The notes beneath the pieces are model-generated. The model had not been told where the DNA came from. It saw nothing but the letters and a program-made list of their open reading frames with translations, and made no database searches. From Cyanobacteria bacterium T3Sed10_344R1 (GTDB lineage: Bacteria > Cyanobacteriota > Cyanobacteriia > Phormidesmidales > Phormidesmidaceae), in the NCBI GenBank assembly GCA_003566335.1, contig PXDR01000062.1, forward strand, positions 1 to 8,503: DNA of 8,503 bases, in the 5' to 3' direction. The stretch's first letter is position 1. Every line of letters starts with the position of its first letter. Below are positions 1 to 7,000 of this stretch, in pieces. The position numbers and the translations under genes are program-made.

Positions 1-62
1 CCCCCCTCAGCCTGGGACAAGTCAACAATGACGTTCCCCTAGAACTCCCCACCTCAGAGGGG

Positions 63-1616
63 GTGCCGGGTCTAGTGACCGTCTTGATTATCTTGCTGCT
101 TGTGGCGACTGGGGTGGCATTGATCACCCAGCGGCTGCGGATCTCCTACGTGTCCGGACTGGTGGTGGCGGGACTGGTGGTGGCTGAACTGTTGCCAGAT
201 ACCTTTCAGCTTGGCCTAGATCCGTCTTTAGTACTGAATCTGTTTTTGCCGATTCTGATCTTTGAGGCCGCCATCAACACCGATATCAGCCGCCTGCGCA
301 GCACGGTGAAGCCGATCGCCCTTTTGGCTGGCCCCGGCCTGCTGCTGGCAGCGGCGATCACGTCAGCCCTGCTGCACATCGGGCTAAACTACGCCTGGAT
401 TCCGGCCCTGTTTGCCGGGGTGATCTTGGCCATTACGGATACGGTGTCGGTGATTGCCGTCTTCCAAGAAATTAAGGTGCCCTCCCGGCTGATCACGATT
501 GTGGAGGGCGAAAGTTTGTTCAATGACGGCGTCGCCCTGGTATTGTTTGGCCTGATTGTCAGCGTTTATGACACCGGAGAAGTGAGGCTTTTACAGGATC
601 TCCAGGTGTTGGTGCGGGTGCTGGTTGGCGGCCCGTTACTGGGGTTGGGGTTGGGCTATCTGGGGGCCGAACTGCTGCGCCGGGGCGAAGACGCCCTCAG
701 CAATATTTTGCTGACGGTTGCGATCGCATTAGGAGCCTTCCAGGCGGGCCAATGGCTGCAGGTCTCTGGGGCGGTGGCAGTGGTGGTGGCGGGCCTCGTG
801 GTGGGCAACCTGGGGGTTGTGCGCAGCGCCTCGGCTACCAGTCGAGTGACCCTGCTGAGCTTTTGGGAATATGCCGGGTTTGGGGTTAACACCTTCATCT
901 TTTTGCTGATTGGCCTAGAGGTCAACCTGGGCACCCTCTGGGACATTTGGCCCCAGGTATTGCTCGCCGTGGTGATTTACCAAATCGGTCGGGGCTTGTC
1001 GGTGTATCCCCTGCTGGCCCTGCTGCGATTTTTTGATCGGCCTGTTCCCTTGCGCTGGCAGCATGTGCTGTTTCTGGGCAATATTAAAGGCTCCTTGTCT
1101 ATGGCCCTGGCCTTGAGTATTCCGATTGGGCTGCCCGCTCGGGAAGACCTCATTGCCCTGGTCTTTGGCACCGTGCTGGTGTCGGTAATTGGTCAAGGGC
1201 TCAGCCTGCCTGGACTGGTGGCTCGATTAAACCTAGTCAAGAGTTCCAGCCTGCAGCGCCAGATTGAAGCCCTGCAAATGCAGTTGATCACCGCCAAAGC
1301 TGCCCAGGGGGAACTGGATAGCCTGCTGCAAACCGGGGTGCTGCCCAAGTCCGTGTTTGAAGAAATGCGGGCTAGCTACCAGGCCAGGGTGGCCCGGTCA
1401 GAGCGCAGCCTGCGGGATTTGCACAACCAGCGCAGCACCTCAGAAGCCGATGCCATCAACGCCCCCAAACTGGCCGCGATTCGGCGACGGCTGTTGCTGG
1501 CTGAAAAAAGCGCCCTAAATGACGCCCTGCGTAAGCGAATCCTGCCCGATCGCCTGGCCCAGGACTACCTCACTATTCTCAATGAGCAACTGCTGGGATT
1601 GGATGATGACGATTAG
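63..1616 (+). CDS. CPA1-family Na+/H+ antiporter with cytoplasmic coiled-coil tail
   Basis: This is a membrane antiporter that exchanges Na+ (possibly other cations) for H+, resembling the NhaP/NhaS1 type of cyanobacteria. Residues 1-390 are strongly hydrophobic, with about a dozen membrane segments. CPA1 signatures are visible: LPILIFEAA (62-70), ITDTVSV (124-130), the ion-binding ESLFNDGVALVLF (150-162, N154/D155), and GNIKGSLSMALALSIP (339-354), where Lys342 takes the place of the usual Arg. Residues 395-517 form a hydrophilic, heptad-like tail ending in LDDDD; 517 aa with such a tail is typical of cyanobacterial NhaP-like proteins. The start is GTG at 63, with AGAGG only about 3 nt ahead. 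GTG at 75 would be better spaced and gives a usual 'VTVLIILLLV' N-terminus. The frame has no stop back to base 3, so a start outside the window is also possible. The 3' end overlaps the convergent TrkA-like gene by 38 bp, leaving no room for a terminator. The family call is firm; the ion specificity is not visible. Confidence 0.93.
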   Translation: MPGLVTVLIILLLVATGVALITQRLRISYVSGLVVAGLVVAELLPDTFQLGLDPSLVLNLFLPILIFEAAINTDISRLRSTVKPIALLAGPGLLLAAAITSALLHIGLNYAWIPALFAGVILAITDTVSVIAVFQEIKVPSRLITIVEGESLFNDGVALVLFGLIVSVYDTGEVRLLQDLQVLVRVLVGGPLLGLGLGYLGAELLRRGEDALSNILLTVAIALGAFQAGQWLQVSGAVAVVVAGLVVGNLGVVRSASATSRVTLLSFWEYAGFGVNTFIFLLIGLEVNLGTLWDIWPQVLLAVVIYQIGRGLSVYPLLALLRFFDRPVPLRWQHVLFLGNIKGSLSMALALSIPIGLPAREDLIALVFGTVLVSVIGQGLSLPGLVARLNLVKSSSLQRQIEALQMQLITAKAAQGELDSLLQTGVLPKSVFEEMRASYQARVARSERSLRDLHNQRSTSEADAINAPKLAAIRRRLLLAEKSALNDALRKRILPDRLAQDYLTILNEQLLGLDDDD

Positions 1617-2289
1617 CGCAAAGCCCCATGTAGTCAATCATCTGGCGCACGAGATAGGGCTTGGTCACCACCAGCACCGTTGATCCTGCCTCTAAGACGG
1701 TGCTGCCGTTGGGAATAATCAAATCAGTGTGGGGGTGGGGCTGATAGCCAATGATCAGCGAGCCTGCCGGGAATTTGGCGTCCTGACCCACCTGGGCCAC
1801 GGTGCGTCCGGCCACATAGCAGTTGCCCGGCACCGGCAGCTTCAGCACCTCCACCTGGCCCTGCTCAAAGTGCATCATCGACTCCACTTCGGGATATTCA
1901 ATCGCGCTGGCCATGGTGGAAACCGCCAGGTCTGTGGTGCTGATGATGTGGCTTGCGCCCGCAATTCGGTAGGGCTCGGCAAAGTCGCGATCGCTCATGC
2001 GCACCACGATTTGGGGCACGCCATAATGTTTAGACAGGGTGACTAGGGCCAGGTTGAGGGCGTCACTACTGAGGGTGGCGACTACCGCATTGGCTTTGCC
2101 AATCCCGGCTTCTAGCAGCACGGACATGCTGACGGCGCTGCCCTCAAAGGCCATCACCCCGATTTTTTCCCGGGCATACTGACAGGCGATCGCATCGGCA
2201 TCCACCACCGCCACCGTATGCCCAAGGGCCAACAGTTGCTGAGCTAGCCGCAGCCCCATCATCCCGGCTCCACCAATCAAGATGTACAT
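1579..2289 (-). CDS. TrkA/RCK-family potassium transport regulatory protein (NAD-binding)
   Basis: This is a soluble regulatory subunit of a K+ uptake system or channel (TrkA/KtrA type); such proteins bind NAD(H) or nucleotides and gate a membrane partner. The 236-aa protein starts with a Rossmann fold, MYILIGGAGMMG, with GxGxxG at 7-12 and the ribose-binding acidic residue Asp30 (TVAVVDAD). RCK_N covers about 1-118, including VVRMSDRDFAEPYRIAGASH. RCK_C covers about 138-218, with a typical hydrophobic end (STVLEAGSTVLVVTKP). One RCK_N plus one RCK_C at this length fits KtrA-like proteins or half of a classical TrkA. I chose ATG at 2289 because the fold begins there and GGGA lies 8 nt upstream; the same frame extends to a TTG at 2340, adding 17 residues with no family match. 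No membrane partner (TrkH/KtrB) is in the window. It is probably the last gene of the minus-strand kinase cluster, 89 bp after the receiver-kinase stop. Its 3' end overlaps the antiporter. Confidence 0.88.
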   Translation of the reverse strand: MYILIGGAGMMGLRLAQQLLALGHTVAVVDADAIACQYAREKIGVMAFEGSAVSMSVLLEAGIGKANAVVATLSSDALNLALVTLSKHYGVPQIVVRMSDRDFAEPYRIAGASHIISTTDLAVSTMASAIEYPEVESMMHFEQGQVEVLKLPVPGNCYVAGRTVAQVGQDAKFPAGSLIIGYQPHPHTDLIIPNGSTVLEAGSTVLVVTKPYLVRQMIDYMGLCANRHHPIPAVAH

Positions 2290-2330
2290 GGCAGATATCC
2301 CATACGCAGCGAACTCCCCAAATATTTGAC

Positions 2331-2380
2331 CCCAGATCAACCCAGCTAAATCCAGCTAGATCCAGGGTAATCCAGACTTT
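2331..2380 (-). repeat. Five imperfect direct repeats with an exact 10-bp period
   Basis: On the plus strand five consecutive 10-mers read CCCAGATCAA, CCCAGCTAAA, TCCAGCTAGA, TCCAGGGTAA and TCCAGACTTT. On the minus strand this is CTGGA or CTGGG every 10 bp, five times. The array fills about half of the 89-bp spacer upstream of the TrkA-like gene and just touches the stop codon of the receiver-kinase. A 10-bp period is not a multiple of three, so it is not a coding repeat. It could be a helically phased set of protein contacts or a slippage product. Confidence 0.7.
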
Positions 2381-3695
2381 AGCGGGGTGGGGTGGTTTCT
2401 AGGGCTGGCAGGTCGGGGGTTGATATCCAGGCGGCGGCAGCTTCGGCTTGGGGCTCGGCGGGCAGGGTGAAGGCAAACTGGGTTTCGCCATTGGGCTCTG
2501 AATGACAGACTAGGCTGCCGCTATGCTGCTGGGCCACTTGGTAAGCAATGGCCAGCCCCAGTCCGCGCCCTTTGCCCACGGGTTTGGTGGTAAAGAAGGG
2601 ATCAAAAATTTGGGCCTGCAAATTCGCCGGAATTGCCGGGCCGTTGTTGGCAATGGTGACGGTCACTCCCGTTGGGGTTGCCGCTGTTTCGATCCGCACC
2701 AGGGGAGAAATTGCATCGTAGTCTTGGTCGCAGCGCTCCATTAGGGCATCGACCGCATTGTCTATTAGATGGAAGAACACCTGGTTGACATCTTGGGCGC
2801 AGCACTCCACCAGGGGCAGGTTGGCATACTGCCGTCGCACCTGGATACCCACCCGGCCATTGGCTTCAAAGCGATGGGCCAACAGCCGCAGGGCTTGTTC
2901 AATCCCCTCGTTCAGGTTCACCGATTTCAGCCCGGCTTCGTCCAGGCGGGAGAAGCTGCGCAGGGAGTAGACAATGTCGCGAATGCGATCGCTGCCGCTT
3001 TGAATCGAGCTGAGGATGCGATCGCAATCTGAGTGGAGATAGTCCAGATCCGTGGCCGCCAGCTTGGCTTGCAGGGTGGGGCTAGGCTGGGGCAGCTCTT
3101 CTTGGTATTGGTGAACCAGGCCAATTAAATCTTCAATGTAGTCCCGCAAGTGGGGCAGATTGCCCTGGATAAAGGTGACCGGATTATTGACCTCATGGGC
3201 CAACCCCGCCACCACCTGACTGAGGCTCGACATCTTTTCGCTTTGCACCAGTCGAGTCTGGGTGCGCTTCAGGTTTTTTAGGGCTTGGCTAAGCTGCTGA
3301 TTGCTGTCGCGCACAGTCTGGTTCATCGCCTGCACCCGTAGGCCAGCCCGCACCCGAGCCAGCAGTTCGGGCACCTCAACGGGTTTAGCCAGCAAATCAT
3401 CTGCCCCGGCATCTAGGCCCCGCACCCGATCGTCTACCTGCTCCCGAGCCGTCACCAGGATAAAGAACGGGGCGCTACCCCCCTGCTGTAGCTTGAGGGC
3501 TTGGCACAGTCCTAACCCATCTAGCTTTGGCATCATCCAGTCGCAAATCACCACCTGAGGACGGGACTCTATAGCTAGGGCCAACCCAGCTTCGCCATCT
3601 CCAGCCAGCAGAACTTGATGCCCTTCCGACGCCAGGCAGTGCTCTAGCACTAGCTGGGTGGTGACATCATCATCAACGACCAAAATCTTCGCCAT
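2379..3695 (-). CDS. Response regulator-histidine kinase (REC-HisKA-HATPase)
   Basis: This is a cytoplasmic 438-aa two-component protein with a receiver in front of a kinase core; no membrane segment is visible. The receiver (about 1-120) has the acidic pair Asp8/Asp9, phospho-acceptor Asp52 (CDWMMPKLDG), Thr82 and Lys104 (LLAKP), so it looks active. A coiled linker (about 121-155) leads to HisKA with the H-box AGLAHEVNNP and phospho-His167. HATPase_c follows: N-box IDNAVDAL with Asn313, a G1-like IANNGPAIP (348-356), F-box FDPFFTTKP, and G2 GRGLGL (376-381). In the G1 box the usual Asp is Asn350 and the second Gly is Ala354, which may alter ATP handling. The last 25 residues are Ala/Pro-rich and look disordered. 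The ATG at 3695 is preceded by AGAGGA with good spacing. It lies 91 bp downstream of the HPt reading frame of the hybrid kinase, whose phosphoryl group it probably receives (inference). There is no DNA-binding domain, so the output target is unknown. Confidence 0.92.
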   Translation of the reverse strand: MAKILVVDDDVTTQLVLEHCLASEGHQVLLAGDGEAGLALAIESRPQVVICDWMMPKLDGLGLCQALKLQQGGSAPFFILVTAREQVDDRVRGLDAGADDLLAKPVEVPELLARVRAGLRVQAMNQTVRDSNQQLSQALKNLKRTQTRLVQSEKMSSLSQVVAGLAHEVNNPVTFIQGNLPHLRDYIEDLIGLVHQYQEELPQPSPTLQAKLAATDLDYLHSDCDRILSSIQSGSDRIRDIVYSLRSFSRLDEAGLKSVNLNEGIEQALRLLAHRFEANGRVGIQVRRQYANLPLVECCAQDVNQVFFHLIDNAVDALMERCDQDYDAISPLVRIETAATPTGVTVTIANNGPAIPANLQAQIFDPFFTTKPVGKGRGLGLAIAYQVAQQHSGSLVCHSEPNGETQFAFTLPAEPQAEAAAAWISTPDLPALETTPPR

Positions 3696-3699
3696 ACAA

Positions 3700-3705
3700 T
3701 CCTCT
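3700..3705 (-). promoter_or_regulatory. Ribosome binding site of the receiver-histidine kinase
   Basis: The minus strand reads AGAGGA, then TTGT, then ATG. It is the clearest Shine-Dalgarno sequence among the minus-strand genes and supports the ATG at 3695 as the start. Confidence 0.6.
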
Positions 3706-3720
3706 ATATCTATCCGGTAA

Positions 3721-3743
3721 CCCCGTATTTCCCCGTATTTCCC
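3721..3743. repeat. 10-bp tandem repeat, 2.3 exact copies
   Basis: CCCCGTATTT occurs twice back-to-back (3721-3730, 3731-3740), followed by CCC. On the minus strand the unit is GGGAAATACG. It lies 26 bp upstream of the receiver-kinase start, in the 91-bp spacer after the HPt frame. Confidence 0.75.
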
Positions 3744-3744
3744 A

Positions 3745-3766
3745 CCAGTTTGCAGCCAGTTTTCAG
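3745..3766. repeat. 11-bp tandem repeat, two copies
   Basis: CCAGTTTGCAG (3745-3755) is followed directly by CCAGTTTTCAG (3756-3766), with one mismatch. It sits next to the 10-bp tandem repeat in the same spacer. Confidence 0.6.
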
Positions 3767-3768
3767 CA

Positions 3769-3792
3769 GCCTAAGCCGGGGGAAACTTAGGC
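3769..3792. other. Stem-loop over the HPt stop codon
   Basis: GCCTAAG (3769-3775) pairs with CTTAGGC (3786-3792), a 7-bp stem around a 10-nt loop. The stop codon of the HPt frame (3787-3789) lies in one arm. No run of U follows on the minus strand, so it does not look like an intrinsic terminator. It could protect a 3' end or separate translation of the two reading frames. Confidence 0.45.
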
Positions 3793-4053
3793 CGAGGGAA
3801 AATAACGGGACATGAACTGCTCTAAAGCCACCAACTGCTGACTGATGACATCAATATCCGCCAGGACGCGGGTGGGCTCTAGGGTGCCCGCATTGGCCTG
3901 CTTCTCTAACGTCGATGCGATCGCAGCCACCTCATCCATGCCCACATTGCTGCTCGCCCCCTTGAGGCGATGGGCAACGAGTCCAAGCTGTTCGGCATTG
4001 CCGCTAGCCAGCCGCAGTCCTTCCACATCCCCTGTCGCCTTCAGCAAAAACTG
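3787..4053 (-). pseudogene. HPt domain of the hybrid kinase, detached by an in-frame TAG
   Basis: These 88 codons are in the same frame as the large hybrid kinase and directly follow its TAG stop at 4054-4056. They encode most of a histidine phosphotransfer domain with the signature AHRLKGASSNVGM; the phospho-acceptor His codon is at 3970-3972. Amphipathic helices follow, and the frame ends with YFPSA and TAA. The first helix of the domain (INLARLQKV...FEQRLL) lies before the stop, so the TAG falls inside the second helix. There is no ATG; the earliest alternative start is TTG at 4047, with no good ribosome binding site, and it would make about 86 aa missing that first helix. The HPt motif and the open frame are intact, which points to a recent nonsense change, readthrough, or a sequence error rather than old decay. 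HPt domains shuttle phosphate between receivers, here plausibly from REC2 of the kinase to Asp52 of the next gene. Confidence 0.75.
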
Positions 4054-4056
4054 CTA
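4054..4056 (-). other. In-frame amber stop inside the HPt domain
   Basis: The minus strand reads CTG TTG TAG CAG TTT TTG. The codons before and after the TAG belong to the same protein domain in the same frame. A single change from CAG (Gln) would create it. The 3' neighbour CAG resembles the CAR that follows leaky UAG codons in some plant viruses, but I know of no reason to expect that rule in cyanobacteria. Confidence 0.85.
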
Positions 4057-7000
4057 CAACAGCCGTTGCTCAAAGTCCGTCTTCCCCCGAGACACCTTTT
4101 GCAGCCGCGCTAGATTAATCGGACTATCTTCTGCCGATAGCCCCGCTGCTGATGTGGTCACCGCAATTTCCTCAGTGCTAGTTGTCGCTTTTGTGACTTG
4201 ACTTTGTACTTGCTCCAGATCATCGGTCGGATCAAGCGTTGCTGTCATCGTCCTGTCGATAGACCGAATCCCTGGATGGGTTCCTACCGGAGATAGACCG
4301 CTGTCCTTGGCATGGGTAGACAAACGCTCTGCCGATTGCCCTAGCTTAGGGTCGCAGGGCCGCCAGCGGGCCAGCACCTGAGCTAACTGATCTTGATCGA
4401 CCGGCTTGCTGATGTAGTCATCCATTCCTACAGACAGACACTTCTCTCGGTCTTCTGGCATGGCGTGGGCGGTCAGGGCCACCACTACCGGCTGCGCCGC
4501 CTTCGGCAACTGACGCAGTCGTTGGGTGGTCTCATAGCCGTCAAGTTCCGGCATTTGACAATCCATCAGCACAATGTCGTAGGACTGCTGAGCTAGCTGC
4601 GCCAAAGCTTCCTTCCCGTTATTGGCCACATCCGCCCGGTAGCCCAAGTCATCGAGTTGGTTCAAAATCACCATCTGATTAATCGGGTGATCTTCCACCA
4701 GCAAAATCTGGGTGGAGAACTGAGGACGCGGCAGCGCATCGGTCGCGTCCGTCTGAACTTCAGTTGCCGCCAAGGTTTGGGAAATCTGCTGGGCTACCGC
4801 ACTTAGCAGACAGTCAAACAGTTGGGAGGGCCGCACCGGTTTGAGGAGATAGCTGTCGGCCCCCAGGGAAATCAACGCCTCAGCCTGATCTCGCTGGTTA
4901 ATCGGAGCCATCACAATTAATCGAGTCTCCGGACTGGCCTGCTTAAGCGCTTTCAGCGCCAGGCCCGGCAACCCTTGATCGATAATGGCTGCCTCAAATG
5001 GTTGGCCGCTCTGCACCCCCTGCACCAGTCCCGCCGCTAGGGCGGGGCCATCGGCGGCTTCTTGGCTGGTCATCCCCCAGGCTTCAGTCAGGTGACGCAC
5101 TGACTGGCGAACGGTGGCGCTGTCATCGGCAACCAGCAGCTTCAGCGGTGGCAGCTTCAGGGTTGGCCGGGCGGGGCTGGTGCGCTGCTCAAACTGAGCC
5201 GTAAACCAAAAGGTGGTGCCTTGCCCTTGAACACTATCGACGCCGATTTCGCCGCCCATGAGCGCCACCAGTTCTCGGCAGATCACTAACCCTAGGCCCG
5301 TGCCCTCATACTGTCGCGTGGTAGACCCATCAACTTGGGAGAACGCCTGGAACAGCCGCGTTTGCCCTTCCGGAGAAATCCCAATCCCGGTGTCGCTCAC
5401 TTCAAACCGCAGCTGCACGGTGCCAGACCCGTGGGGCAGTTCGCAAATCGGGGCCACTCGCACCACCACTTCCCCATCTGAGGTGAATTTGACGGCGTTG
5501 CCTAACAGGTTGACCAACACCTGGCGCAGCCGTCCGGGGTCGCCCCAGAGCTGTTGCGGGGCAGCATGGTCAATCAAGAAGGCTAGCTCTAGATTTTTTT
5601 CTGCCGCCTGAGAAGAAATCAAGTTGACGGCGGTTTCGATGCAGTCGTTTAGGTTAAAGGCCAAGCACTCTAACTGCATCTCCTCGGCTTCGAGCTTGGA
5701 GAAGTCCAGAATGTCGTTGATGATTGATAGCAGGTGATCGGCACTGGTGAAAATCGCCTCAGCAAAGTCCCGCTGTTTGGGGGTGAGCTGGGTTTTCATC
5801 ATCAGCCGGGCCATGCCCAACACCCCATTCATCGGGGTGCGAATTTCGTGGCTCATATTGGCCAAAAACTGAGCCTTCGTTCGGGCGCTATCTTTGGCAG
5901 CTTCCCGGGCTTTGACCAGTTCGTCAATCCGGTCGGTGGCCATGACGACGCCACCGATGTCGCCACCGCCGGTTTCATCCGGGGTGTGATACCAAGGCCG
6001 CACCGCCCAACGCAGGTAGATCACCGATCCATCTGGTTGGGGAACCTCGTCTTCGGGGCTACTCAGCACTTCTCCCCGCAAGGCCCGGTCAAAGATATTT
6101 CGCCAATGGGCGGGTGTGTTGGGGGCAACGTCATAGTTGCTGCGCCCTAGCAGGGGTTCTTCGGCGGGCAGTCCCTGGGCAAATCGCCACTGGTCGCTGT
6201 GGGCGATGTATCGCATGTTGGTGTCAAACATCGCCATCGCCACCGGGGCGCAGGACACGATCTGCCGCAGTTGTTGGCGCTCCCGTTCTAGGGCTTGCTC
6301 GAACTGCAGCCGCTCGGTGACGTCGTGCATGATTGACACCGCCCCGATTTTGCCCCCCTGGCTGTCAATCAAGGGCGCAGCGCTGGCTAGCAGGTATCGG
6401 ACGGGCTGGCCTACAGACACAATAGCCATTTCCGCATCCCGCACCATTTCGCCGTTGTAGGCGCGCACTAGGGGAATGGCCTCAGTGGCGAGGGGCGTCA
6501 CGCCGTCCCCTTCGTATAAGTCGTAGAATTCTGACCATTCAGATTGAGGCACGTCCCGAGGATCAACCCCATGCCATGCTCGGGCTACCCGGTTAAACCG
6601 GGTTAACTTCCCATCGGCGTCACAGGCGACTACGCCTTCGGAGAAGCTTTCGATCATGACGCGGGTAAATTCTTGCTCCTGGAAAAGGGCGGCATCTGCG
6701 GCTTTGCGATCGGTGATGTCGCGACCGACGGAGTAAACCCGGTCTTCGTCAGGCTGGGTGACTGCCGTCCAGGAAATCCAGCGATAGCTGCCGTCTTTGT
6801 GGCGATAGCGGTTTTCAAATTGCAGGTTCTGGTGATTGCCCAACTGCTTGTAGAAAGCGCGGGTGCTGGCTTGATCGTCAGGATGCACCCAGTCAATCCA
6901 GTTGTTGTCGCTGATATCAGATTGGGTGTAGCCCAGGATTTGGTAGATGGCTGGATTGGTCAGGTGAAACTGACCATCGCTGAAGGTAATCACCAGCAAA

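Noticed and set aside
124..700. TDTVSV in place of TDPVAV in the antiporter as a functional defect
   Set aside because: As far as I recall, this variant is common in CPA1 antiporters that also carry the EGESLFNDGVALVLF motif, so it is not unusual.
2290..2340. 17-residue N-terminal extension of the TrkA-like protein from TTG 2340
   Set aside because: The Rossmann fold starts right at the ATG at 2289, which has a GGGA at proper distance, and the extension overlaps the 10-bp repeat array.
3769..3792. Intrinsic terminator between the hybrid kinase and the receiver-kinase
   Set aside because: The 7-bp stem is present but no U-tract follows on the transcribed strand.
3787..4056. Frameshift as the reason for the truncated hybrid kinase
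   Set aside because: The upstream and downstream parts are in the same frame with continuous domain sequence; only the TAG interrupts it.
3845..4201. 118-codon plus-strand frame spanning the amber codon, considered as a real antisense gene that could explain the stop
   Set aside because: The minus strand encodes clear HPt sequence through this region, and the plus-strand product is Ser/Ala-rich without motifs.
5734..6150. 138-codon open frame on the plus strand opposite the hybrid kinase
   Set aside because: It lies fully antisense to conserved PAS3 and HisKA coding sequence, shows no family motif and has no ribosome binding site. High G+C coding DNA often leaves such mirror frames open.
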